Of a stretch of 11,170 nt of DNA, positions 1-6,711 are shown one piece after another. The stretch spans positions 1-11,170 of the forward strand of contig JAFAGL010000040.1 of assembly GCA_023422735.1 (NCBI GenBank), read 5' to 3'. How positions within the stretch are numbered: position 1 is the first letter of the stretch; each line of letters opens with the position of its first letter. This DNA is from Pseudomonadota bacterium (GTDB lineage Bacteria > Pseudomonadota > Alphaproteobacteria > Rhizobiales > Rhizobiaceae). The notes beneath the pieces were generated by a model, which was not told where the DNA came from, did not search any database, and worked only from the letters and a program-made list of their open reading frames with translations. Position numbers and translations under genes: made by a program.

Positions 1-230
1 GCATCCATGTCGGCACGCAAGCCGATCGTCCGTGTGCCATTGCCCACTTGTAATGTGCCGACCACCCCCGTCTCGCCGAGACCGCGATGAACACTGAGCC
101 CCGCGTCTTCCAGCAGATGCGCGACGAGGTCGCTCGTGCGCACTTCCTCGAAGCCAAGTTCGGGATGTGCGTGAAGATCGTGCCGAAGCTCGGTGAGAAA
201 TGGGATATCGGCTTCAATCGGATCGGTCAT
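1..230 (-). CDS. M20-family amidohydrolase (HipO/IAA-amino acid hydrolase type), N-terminal part only
   Basis: The reverse strand from an ATG at 230 opens a frame that runs off the left edge of the window, giving 76 residues. They begin MTDPIEADIPFLTELRHDLH and contain HAHPELGFEE (about residues 20-29) and a GLRADMDA block at the end. Both are hallmarks of M20 metallopeptidases of the hippurate hydrolase / N-acyl-amino-acid amidohydrolase group, which use two metal ions to cleave an amide bond and release an amino acid or acid; the second block precedes the region carrying the metal ligands in these enzymes. The start lies 15 bases after the stop of the adenine deaminase gene in the same direction, so this is probably the last or a late gene of the purine operon. 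The ribosome site is weak (GGAAA about 10 bases upstream). Family assignment is firm; the substrate cannot be read from this fragment. In this context it may trim an acyl or amino-acid group from a modified purine, which is inference only. Confidence 0.88.
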   Translation of the reverse strand, partial: MTDPIEADIPFLTELRHDLHAHPELGFEEVRTSDLVAHLLEDAGLSVHRGLGETGVVGTLQVGNGTRTIGLRADMD

Positions 231-245
231 CAGGCTATTTCCAGA

Positions 246-2027
246 TCAGGCAAGAATTTCGAGAACGGGAAAGGCGAGGACCTTCCCCGTTTGAACGTCA
301 GCAATACCCCTATCTGTCTGATGCGGGCCGGCATTGCAGGCGAGCGTCGCGCCGAAACAGGCCTTGAAGACAAGGTAAGGCGGTTGCCAGTCGACGATGC
401 GATCCATCGCGGATCGGAGCGCAGTGAAACCGGTCGCCACCTCTTCGAGTGTTGCTTCGGAAACAAGGCCGGAAACTGGTAGCGGCAGGCAGGCAGTGAC
501 TTCGCCGTTTTCGACGACTGCCATTCCGCCTTGTGAGGCGATGACGGCATTGGCGGCAACCGCCATGTCTTCCGGGTTACCGCCAAAAACCGTGAGATTA
601 TGGCTGTCGTGAGAAACAGTGGTCGCGAAAGCTCCCTTCCACTGGCCCCAGTTCCGTAGGAACCCAACGCGTGGCTTTGGATCGCTTAAACCGTGCCGGT
701 GGGCGACCGCTATGAGCGTCGCATCTTCGGGCGGGACCACGAAACCGCCGAGAACCGACGTTTCCGCTTCGCCCCAGCGCGTAAAGCGCGGTTGGTCTAT
801 GGTAGCAACTCGCACGCGTTTGCCTTCGGAATTCACCCTGAAGTCGTCAGGGGTAAGGGTGTCCAGGCGAACCGAGGACCGGAAGGCGTCAGCTTCTATT
901 ACAGGCACTTCACTAAGGAGCACGCCGTTTCGAGCCACTAACTCGCCATTTGCAAGAACGAAACGTGCATTGAGATCCTCAAGATTGTCGAAAACAGCAA
1001 TATCGGCGCGCCGTCCGGGAGCAATCAGCCCGAGATCCTCGCGCCGAAACCGGCGCGCGGCGTTCAGCGTCGCAGCCTGCAGTGCCCATTCGCATTTCAT
1101 GCCATAGCGAACGAGGCGTCGGACGACATCATCAAGTCCACCGCCGTTCAGCAAGTCATCGGGAAAGACATCGTCTGTGCATAGCGTAACGGTCTGGGGT
1201 AGGTGACCCAGTTCGTTTAAGGTCGCGACGAAATCTGGCAACAGATGATCGTGAGAGCCACGCAGCTCAATGGTCAGCCCCGCACGCAGCTTTTCCATCA
1301 GATCTGGGCCGGAGGTCAGTTCATGGTCCGAACTGACACCTGCGGCCAGGAATGCCTGCAGGTCGCTCCGTGTCAGGCTTCGCGCGTGGCCGCATACGGG
1401 TTTGCCGGATGCAAGACCTGCCTGCACGATGCCACTCATGCGCGGTCTGCCCTCAATAATATCGCGCATATTCATGACTTCAGCGACACCGCCAATGTCC
1501 TCGCGCGCAAGAAGGGACGCAACCGTAGCTGCATCGAAATCCGCCCCCGCTCTTTCAAGGCCGGGTGCTGATGGAACGCAAGACGGGGCAAGTACGATGA
1601 TGCGAAGCGGAAGGGACTGAGCCGCCCGTGTTGCAAAATCCACCCCCGCAACACCGTGGACATTCCCGAATTCGTGTGGATCCCACACAATGGTGGTGAC
1701 CCCGCGCGCCAGCGCTGCGGATGCGTATGTTGCGGGCGTTATCATCGAGCTTTCGACATGCATATGCGTGTCGATCAGCCCCGGCGTTATAAAGCTGCCG
1801 CTTGCGTCGATGAGGGTTGCAGCATCGGAACGCGTCCCGGTCGCGTGAACGGAGGCGATCAGCTTACCGACCGTGCCGATGTCGGCACGACGGGATTCGC
1901 CAGTGACCATGTCGACAAGCGTGCCGTTCAGGATGAGACAATCGAAGGGCGCATCACCTCTTGCACTGGCAACTGCACGCAACCGCAATTCCGCGTCGGC
2001 AAGATCCAGTGGTTCCGCCGGTCTCAT
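246..2027 (-). CDS. ade: adenine deaminase (EC 3.5.4.2), amidohydrolase superfamily
   Basis: The 593-residue product has the usual length of bacterial Ade, which converts adenine to hypoxanthine and ammonia in the cytoplasm for purine salvage or use as nitrogen source. Visible motifs in order are: the strand-1 metal site THMHVESSM (His88, His90), DPHEFGNV (116-123), PSCVPSAPGLE (148-158), a Glu in VAEVMN (Glu183) at the usual bridging position, GHA (His214), SDHE (His235) and the aspartate site TDD (284-286). A GLIAPGRRADI block closes the barrel, and a C-terminal Ade domain contains SHDSHNLTVFGGN and a TDRG motif near the end. All expected metal ligands are present, so it should be active. 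The start ATG overlaps the stop of the nucleoside hydrolase gene as ATGA, implying translational coupling: hydrolase releases adenine, this enzyme deaminates it. Other amidohydrolases were considered, but the HxHxESS and DPHE pair is specific to the Ade family. Confidence 0.93.
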   Translation of the reverse strand: MRPAEPLDLADAELRLRAVASARGDAPFDCLILNGTLVDMVTGESRRADIGTVGKLIASVHATGTRSDAATLIDASGSFITPGLIDTHMHVESSMITPATYASAALARGVTTIVWDPHEFGNVHGVAGVDFATRAAQSLPLRIIVLAPSCVPSAPGLERAGADFDAATVASLLAREDIGGVAEVMNMRDIIEGRPRMSGIVQAGLASGKPVCGHARSLTRSDLQAFLAAGVSSDHELTSGPDLMEKLRAGLTIELRGSHDHLLPDFVATLNELGHLPQTVTLCTDDVFPDDLLNGGGLDDVVRRLVRYGMKCEWALQAATLNAARRFRREDLGLIAPGRRADIAVFDNLEDLNARFVLANGELVARNGVLLSEVPVIEADAFRSSVRLDTLTPDDFRVNSEGKRVRVATIDQPRFTRWGEAETSVLGGFVVPPEDATLIAVAHRHGLSDPKPRVGFLRNWGQWKGAFATTVSHDSHNLTVFGGNPEDMAVAANAVIASQGGMAVVENGEVTACLPLPVSGLVSEATLEEVATGFTALRSAMDRIVDWQPPYLVFKACFGATLACNAGPHQTDRGIADVQTGKVLAFPVLEILA

Positions 2028-2947
2028 TTCGCTGCCTCCGCGATGAGCGCTGCCATGACGATTTCCTTGAGCGCGGCAAAGTCGCCGCCTGAAGCGAAGT
2101 ACATGTTGAATTCACCATGGGTCGAACGAGTTTCTACCACCGTCCGACCTCTCGTGGATTTGCCTGCACACTCCATCTCCAGTCGTGCGGGCTGAAACGA
2201 CACGAGTTCGAGGCGCACGAAGGCCGCGGCGGCCGCTGGATCGTAAAGGGCCATTGAGGGCCGCCCACGGGAAATCGCGATATTTATGAAGCCGTCCAGC
2301 ATATCGGCGATGAGAGCCGCATTTCTGCCGCCTGCCTTCCGCACTGGCTGGACATCTTGCGGCGAAACAAGAATTTGGCGACAGAAATCGAGATCGACCA
2401 TGCGAAGCAGCAAGCCGTGCGCCAGAACAATGGCAACAGCTTCGGGATCGGCAAAAGCATTGAACTCGGCTGACGCGGTATGATTGCCACGGGTAAGCCC
2501 GCCGCCCATCCACGTCAGATCGTCAATCAGCGGAACAAGATCCGGCCTGGCAAGGACAAGCGCTGCGATATTTCCCAAAGGTCCAAGCGCCAGAATGCGA
2601 CGGGGTGACGGGGCCGTTTGGAGCCATTGGCAAAGCTTTTCAAACGCATTGTTTGCAAAGATCGTATCAATCTTTGGCAGTGTTAACCCGATGGTTGGGA
2701 TCCCCGTTTCACCGAGAATGGAGGAAGCGGTTTCGATGCCGCCCATGACCGCAATGGACCGTCCGGCATGAATGGGTATGTTCCACCCAAACGAGTGGGC
2801 AGCACCTGCTGCGTTTTTCACGACCGCTTCAAGTGGAGCATTGCCGTATGTCAATGAAATCCCGTCGATCTCATGCCCGGCATGCCTGACAACCATGATG
2901 GCTGCCAAGTCGTCGAAACCCATATCGGTATCGATCCAGATACCCAT
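2024..2947 (-). CDS. nucleoside hydrolase (IUNH family), probably purine-preferring
   Basis: This 307-residue protein has the length and signature of inosine/uridine-type nucleoside N-ribohydrolases, which cleave nucleosides to base plus ribose using a bound Ca2+. The N-terminal calcium motif is DTDMGFDD (residues 6-13, canonical DxDxGxDD). Further along are LTYGN (32-36), LGPLGNIA (121-128), WMGGG (146-150) and EFNAFADPEA (161-170), which contacts ribose. The C-terminal calcium aspartate lies in LYDPAAAAAF (Asp236). The residue just before it is Tyr235, where inosine/uridine enzymes have a catalytic His and purine-specific IAG enzymes have a Trp that stacks on the base. This hints at purine preference, in keeping with the adenine deaminase encoded next. 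The gene starts 5 bases after the ATPase stop and overlaps the next gene by 4. No strong Shine-Dalgarno is seen, so coupling to upstream translation is likely. Family assignment is firm; specificity is inferred. Confidence 0.92.
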   Translation of the reverse strand: MGIWIDTDMGFDDLAAIMVVRHAGHEIDGISLTYGNAPLEAVVKNAAGAAHSFGWNIPIHAGRSIAVMGGIETASSILGETGIPTIGLTLPKIDTIFANNAFEKLCQWLQTAPSPRRILALGPLGNIAALVLARPDLVPLIDDLTWMGGGLTRGNHTASAEFNAFADPEAVAIVLAHGLLLRMVDLDFCRQILVSPQDVQPVRKAGGRNAALIADMLDGFINIAISRGRPSMALYDPAAAAAFVRLELVSFQPARLEMECAGKSTRGRTVVETRSTHGEFNMYFASGGDFAALKEIVMAALIAEAAK

Positions 2948-2952
2948 AGCGG

Positions 2953-3978
2953 TTAACCGAAGCGCTCAAGCTGGGCGGCACGCTCAACCGGAAGATCAAA
3001 TGCAACCGATGCGCCAATCTCATACGGCGTTGCTGAAGCAGGCATCTCGGACTTGACCAATCCAATCGGCGTTTCCAATACATATTCGCGGGTGGAGCCG
3101 GCAAAGGAAACGCCGCGCACTACGCCATCGAAAGGACCACTACCCAGCGGGATGGCATGGGGTCTCCACGCGAGACCGGCTGCGACCGGCACGTTGATGG
3201 GAAGGGAAGCATGATCCGACCCGGTGACGAGCTTGCCATCGCGGATTTCAAAAATGTTCTCGAAACCTACGAAATCGGCAACGAAGCTTGAGGCCGGCCG
3301 GTTGTAGATTTCCTCCGGCGTGCCGATCTGCTCGATCTTACCGTCTCGCATCACAACAATGCGGTCGGCCAAGGCGAGCGCTTCGACCTGATCATGCGTG
3401 ACGAAGATCATGGTAACGCCGCTTTCCTTCTGGACGCGCTGCAACTCTGTGCGCATTTCAAGGCGTAGCCGCGCATCGAGATTAGACAATGGCTCATCCA
3501 GCATGAGAACCTTGGGCTCCATCACCATGGAACGCGCCAGCGCGACACGCTGCTGTTGGCCCCCCGAAAGTTCCGGCGTCTTGCGGCTGGAAAACTGTGA
3601 AAGCCCGACGGACTTGATCGCCGCCCCGACTTTCTTTTCAAGCTCCTGGCCTTTCACGCCCTTAAGGCGCAGGCCGAACGCGACATTCTCAAACACGCTG
3701 AGATGCGGAAAAAGGGCATAAGACTGGAAGACGAGTCCCACTTCACGCCGGTTGGATGGGGTGCGGGTGATATCCCTGCCGTCCAAAGTGATTTTCCCCG
3801 ATTTTACAGGCATCAAACCAGCGATGGAGCGCATCGTCGTGGTCTTTCCGCAACCGGAAGGTCCAAGCAAAGCCAAGAGTTCGCCTTTGTGCACCGCCAG
3901 ATCGAGATCCTTGACGGCGGTCGTCTTGCCATAAGCGAGGCACAGCTTTTCGAGCGTGAGGAAGGAGGCATCAGACAT
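2953..3978 (-). CDS. ABC transporter ATP-binding protein, polyamine/iron (PotA/FbpC) type
   Basis: With the ATG at 3978 the protein has 341 residues and begins MSDASFLTLEKLCLAYGKTT. It carries Walker A GPSGCGKT (39-46), Q-loop Gln85 in VFQSYALFPH, ABC signature LSGGQQQRVALAR (137-149), Walker B VLMLDEP (157-163), D-loop SNLDA (165-169) and the switch His195 in FVTHDQ. About 100 C-terminal residues form a regulatory TOBE-like domain, as in PotA, FbpC and MalK relatives. It powers the two permeases encoded immediately upstream. The frame stays open for 38 more codons, but that stretch lies inside the preceding permease gene and is unlike the family, so 3978 is preferred; it gives an 8-base overlap with the permease. 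Substrate cannot be read from an ATPase; the operon points to a nucleoside or purine-like compound even though the subfamily is usually labelled spermidine/putrescine. Confidence 0.94.
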   Translation of the reverse strand: MSDASFLTLEKLCLAYGKTTAVKDLDLAVHKGELLALLGPSGCGKTTTMRSIAGLMPVKSGKITLDGRDITRTPSNRREVGLVFQSYALFPHLSVFENVAFGLRLKGVKGQELEKKVGAAIKSVGLSQFSSRKTPELSGGQQQRVALARSMVMEPKVLMLDEPLSNLDARLRLEMRTELQRVQKESGVTMIFVTHDQVEALALADRIVVMRDGKIEQIGTPEEIYNRPASSFVADFVGFENIFEIRDGKLVTGSDHASLPINVPVAAGLAWRPHAIPLGSGPFDGVVRGVSFAGSTREYVLETPIGLVKSEMPASATPYEIGASVAFDLPVERAAQLERFG

Positions 3979-4750
3979 AGCGGGAGAATCCCAGAAAACG
4001 TTCGGCAGCAAAGACGATGCCAATGGAGAGAAAAGCGAGCAGTGAAGACAAAGCGGCGATGGAGGGATCAAAGACGATTTCCATATAGCCAAGCATGTCG
4101 ATAGGCAGGGTTCGAACGCCTGGCCCGGACAGGAAGAGCGATACTGGAACCTGATTGAAGCTCGTTACGAAGCCCAAGATGAAGGCTGACAGGATGCCGC
4201 CGCGAATATTGGGCAGCACGACCCTGAAGAATGCGCCCAATCGCGACGACCCCAGAAGCACCGCCGCCTCTTCCATGTCCGAACGCAGATTGGCCAGGCT
4301 CGCCGAAACAACTCGTACCGCATAGGGCAGCACAAGTGCTGTGTGAGCCACAAACAAGGCAAAGGTGATCGAAAGGCCAACTGGAATCACGAAATAGCGC
4401 AAAAGCGCCAGACCAACGATAATGCCTGGAACGATTATTGGCATCGACACCATGAAACGAACCGTTTCAGCGCCGGGCAGACGGTATCTCGACATTGCGT
4501 AAGACGCGGGAATGCCGAGGATCAGCGCGGTCAAAGTGCCGCCGATCGCCAGAAACATCGACGTGGCGAAGCTTTGCCGGAAACTGTCTACCGTGAAGAC
4601 CTTGGCGATCCATTTGAACGAAAAACCCTGCGGCGGAAAGGCGAGCGTATCGCCTGCCGAAAAGGACGCCGCCACGATGATGATGAAAGGTCCTATCAGG
4701 AACAGCATCACCAGAAACAGCGTGAGCGGGCGGAGAACTCTATTTGTCAT
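3971..4750 (-). CDS. ABC transporter permease, PotC-like
   Basis: This 259-residue integral membrane protein has about six hydrophobic segments; the first spans roughly residues 8-30. The cytoplasmic EAA loop, which docks on the ATPase, is visible as EEAAVLLGSSRLGAFFRVVL at 160-179. Size and layout match the PotC/YdcV-type inner-membrane subunit that pairs with a PotB-type partner. It starts only 2 bases after the stop of the partner permease, with AGGA about 7 bases upstream of the ATG as ribosome site, and overlaps the ATPase gene by 8 bases. Heterodimer formation with the upstream permease is inferred from the pairing usual in this family. Confidence 0.92.
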   Translation of the reverse strand: MTNRVLRPLTLFLVMLFLIGPFIIIVAASFSAGDTLAFPPQGFSFKWIAKVFTVDSFRQSFATSMFLAIGGTLTALILGIPASYAMSRYRLPGAETVRFMVSMPIIVPGIIVGLALLRYFVIPVGLSITFALFVAHTALVLPYAVRVVSASLANLRSDMEEAAVLLGSSRLGAFFRVVLPNIRGGILSAFILGFVTSFNQVPVSLFLSGPGVRTLPIDMLGYMEIVFDPSIAALSSLLAFLSIGIVFAAERFLGFSRYV

Positions 4751-4752
4751 TT

Positions 4753-5574
4753 TTAGGTCCTCGCTGTCGCAATCCGCCTTAAGAGAATGTTGGCGGCAAA
4801 GCTCATCACGATCAGGATGAAGGCGATGACGCTGGCGGATACGAAATTGTTGGCGACCGTCACCTGCTGGTAAAGCAGTGTTTCCAGCATAAGAACCTTA
4901 GAGCCGCCCAGAATAGCAGGCGTGATATAGGCCGTCATCGACCCGGTAAAAACCAAAGTCCCGCCGACCACGAGCCCTTCGCGGGTAAGTGGCAGGATCA
5001 CCTTCCAGAATACCTGCAACCAGTTCGCCCCCAAAACGCGTGCCGCGGGAACCGCATCCTTTGGCAGATTTTCCAGCGCACTGATGAGCGAGATGATCAT
5101 CAGTGGCAGAAAGAGTTGCAGCAAACCGATGAAAACAGCCGTTTCCGTGAACAGGATCCGCACAGGTTCATCGCTCAAGCCGAAAATCATGAGAGCCTGA
5201 TTGACGATGCCCGTTCGACCCAAGATGACAATCCAGGCATAGGTGCGTGCAACAGGCGAGATCATTAACGGCAAAATGACGAGGCCGATCATCCGTCCCT
5301 TGGTGCCGGGCGGCAGGGTGACAATCGCATAAGCGGTCGCATAACCAATAATGGCGGCAACAAGAGTGACCACCACGCCAAGTCGCAATGTGCGCAGGAA
5401 GACAGTCTGGTTCAGCGGTTGCGAGAAAAAATCGACATAGGCCGAGATCGACCAGCTGTCTGCCGACCGAAACCCCTCGGAAAGAAGGAGGGCGACCGGT
5501 ACCAGAAAGACAATAGCGGCAAAAAGGGCTGCCGGAAGCGCAAGCGCAAGCGCTTCTGCCCTGTTCTGGAACAT
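4753..5574 (-). CDS. ABC transporter permease, PotB-like
   Basis: Inner-membrane permease of the PotB/YdcU type, 273 residues from the ATG at 5574. It begins MFQNRAEALALALPAALF, the usual short cytoplasmic tail leading into the first membrane helix. Around six hydrophobic helices follow, and the EAA-type loop is near residues 173-200 (DAVPAARVLGANW and following). The frame can be extended to a TTG at 5604 (10 residues more) or a GTG at 5583. The TTG lies inside the T-run of a terminator-like hairpin and has no ribosome site, whereas the ATG is preceded by GGGTGG at suitable spacing, so I prefer the ATG. It follows the binding-protein gene after a structured gap of about 110 bases and is followed by the second permease 2 bases later. 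A run AAGCGCAAGCGCAAGCGCTT at 5536-5555 encodes the Ala-Leu repeats of the first helix and has no other evident role. Confidence 0.9.
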   Translation of the reverse strand: MFQNRAEALALALPAALFAAIVFLVPVALLLSEGFRSADSWSISAYVDFFSQPLNQTVFLRTLRLGVVVTLVAAIIGYATAYAIVTLPPGTKGRMIGLVILPLMISPVARTYAWIVILGRTGIVNQALMIFGLSDEPVRILFTETAVFIGLLQLFLPLMIISLISALENLPKDAVPAARVLGANWLQVFWKVILPLTREGLVVGGTLVFTGSMTAYITPAILGGSKVLMLETLLYQQVTVANNFVSASVIAFILIVMSFAANILLRRIATART

Positions 5575-5602
5575 GTCGTCCACCCAATCATCTGTGGTTT
5601 TC

Positions 5603-5647
5603 AAAAAAGAATGCAGCAGAGGTCCAAATCTGTCGCCGCTGCATTCT
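5603..5647 (-). terminator. terminator-like hairpin with T-run between binding protein and permease genes
   Basis: On the minus strand the arm AGAATGCAGC (5647-5638) is perfectly complementary to GCTGCATTCT (5617-5608) around a loop of about 20 bases, and the second arm runs into TTTTTT (5608-5603). Stem plus T-run is the layout of a rho-independent terminator. It sits about 40 bases after the binding-protein stop, inside an otherwise continuous operon. Partial termination here would yield more binding protein than membrane subunits, a known pattern in ABC uptake operons. The long loop and the only moderately GC-rich stem argue for leaky rather than complete termination. Strength is not known from sequence alone. 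Confidence 0.6.
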
Positions 5648-5650
5648 CCA

Positions 5651-5686
5651 GGCCGCTAACGGCCATTGTGGAGCTTTGCGAAAGCT
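5651..5686 (-). other. two short stem-loops at the 3' end of the binding-protein message
   Basis: Two perfect inverted repeats follow the binding-protein gene closely. AGCTTT-GCG-AAAGCT (5672-5686) reaches the last base of the stop codon, and GGCCG-CTAA-CGGCC (5651-5664) lies 7 bases further along the message. With the terminator-like hairpin they make three consecutive stem-loops within about 80 bases. Such arrays can protect an upstream message from 3' exonucleases. The repeats are seen directly; the stabilising role is inference. Confidence 0.45.
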
Positions 5687-6711
5687 TACTGACCGACCTT
5701 GGCATTCCATTCGGAAAGCCATGTATCACGGTTATCGAGCGCGACGTCGGACGGGATCAGCTTGAGATTCTTTACCGTTTCTTCTCCGTAGGTGAGGTTT
5801 TCGGCGATCTCGTCGGACACCCGGACTTCGGCGTTTGCCGGGCTGTCGACGAGCTTTTCGGCAAGCTTTGTTTGGACTTCTGTAGACAGCCAGAAGTTCA
5901 TGAACTGGAGGGCAAGCTCCGGGTTCTTCGAGCCCTTGGCCAGCACCATGACATTCATGCCGCCAGTCTGACCCTCCTTGGGGGTCGCCCATGCCAGTGG
6001 CAAATCAAGCTTGGTGAAAGGTGACCAGGAAAACCGGCCGATCGGCGCTGCCCAGATTTCCTCCTGCTGCATAAGCTGCACGAGCTGCGAAGATTTCACG
6101 TAGAAGGTGACGATGTCGTCTTTCTTCTCGCCAAGAGCCTCGATCGGACCTTTGAGGTCCGGCGTATTGTTGCCGAGTGCCTCGCCGAGCATGTAAAGCG
6201 CAGGTGGCCCCTGGTTGGTTGTGACATTCGGAAAGGCGAGATGCGAGGCGACCTCGTCGGTCAGCAGATCCGCCCAGGAATTGATCTCCATCTTGTCGGT
6301 TCGATAAACGATAGAGGTGGCGTAGAACGTGTAGCCAACGCTCATGCCATCGCCATTCGGGTCCTTCGCGATATCGTAGAGCTTGGCGTGGTTGCTGAGT
6401 TTCGACGCGTCGATCTTGTCGATAAGTCCCGCGCGGCTCGCCTGCAAGGCGTCAGCCATGGAAACCACGGCCATGTCGACGACCGGATTGGCCTTATTGG
6501 CCTCCATTTTGGCAAGACGCTCGACACTGTTGCCGGTTTCGACAACGAGGTTACAACCGCATTTTTCCTCGAAGGGATCGTAAACGATCTCCTTGAATTC
6601 GTCCTGCGCGAAAGCATAGACCGAAATGGTGAGCGTCTTGTCCTGCGCCTGGGCGATGCCCATGCTCAACATCAGTGCCGTTGCTGAAGCCAATGCCAAA
6701 TGCGGTTTCAT
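5686..6711 (-). CDS. periplasmic substrate-binding protein, PotD-like (extracellular solute-binding family)
   Basis: This 341-residue protein has a clear Sec signal peptide, with Lys3, a hydrophobic core to about residue 20, and an AQA cleavage site after residue 22. The mature part begins QDKTLTISVYAFAQDEFKEI, and its fold and length fit PotD/Fbp-type binding proteins that deliver ligand to a two-permease ABC importer. No lipobox cysteine is present, so it should be soluble in the periplasm. The mature protein has a CxC pair (Cys51, Cys53). Its start overlaps the end of the repressor gene as ATGA, and the two permeases and ATPase follow. Automatic annotation would probably say spermidine/putrescine, but the downstream purine enzymes make a nucleoside or nucleobase derivative a more likely ligand. 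The polyamine-binding residues could not be confirmed by eye. Confidence 0.9.
   Translation of the reverse strand: MKPHLALASATALMLSMGIAQAQDKTLTISVYAFAQDEFKEIVYDPFEEKCGCNLVVETGNSVERLAKMEANKANPVVDMAVVSMADALQASRAGLIDKIDASKLSNHAKLYDIAKDPNGDGMSVGYTFYATSIVYRTDKMEINSWADLLTDEVASHLAFPNVTTNQGPPALYMLGEALGNNTPDLKGPIEALGEKKDDIVTFYVKSSQLVQLMQQEEIWAAPIGRFSWSPFTKLDLPLAWATPKEGQTGGMNVMVLAKGSKNPELALQFMNFWLSTEVQTKLAEKLVDSPANAEVRVSDEIAENLTYGEETVKNLKLIPSDVALDNRDTWLSEWNAKVGQ

Noticed and set aside
1656..2195. Plus-strand open frame of 179 codons across the ade/nucleoside hydrolase junction
   Set aside because: It is antisense to two well-supported enzymes, has low-complexity shadow character and no family features.
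2950..2959. Palindrome CGGTTAACCG between ATPase and nucleoside hydrolase genes
   Set aside because: It overlaps the ATPase stop codon inside a tight operon; a 10-base palindrome is not enough to call an operator here.
3979..4092. Upstream extension of the ABC ATPase by 38 residues to an ATG at 4092
   Set aside because: The extension lies wholly within the preceding permease gene, is not like any ATPase N-terminus, and the ATG at 3978 gives the normal family start.
5536..5555. Tandem GCGCAA-like repeat as a recombination or regulatory site
   Set aside because: It encodes alternating Ala-Leu residues in the first membrane helix of the permease, which fully explains it.
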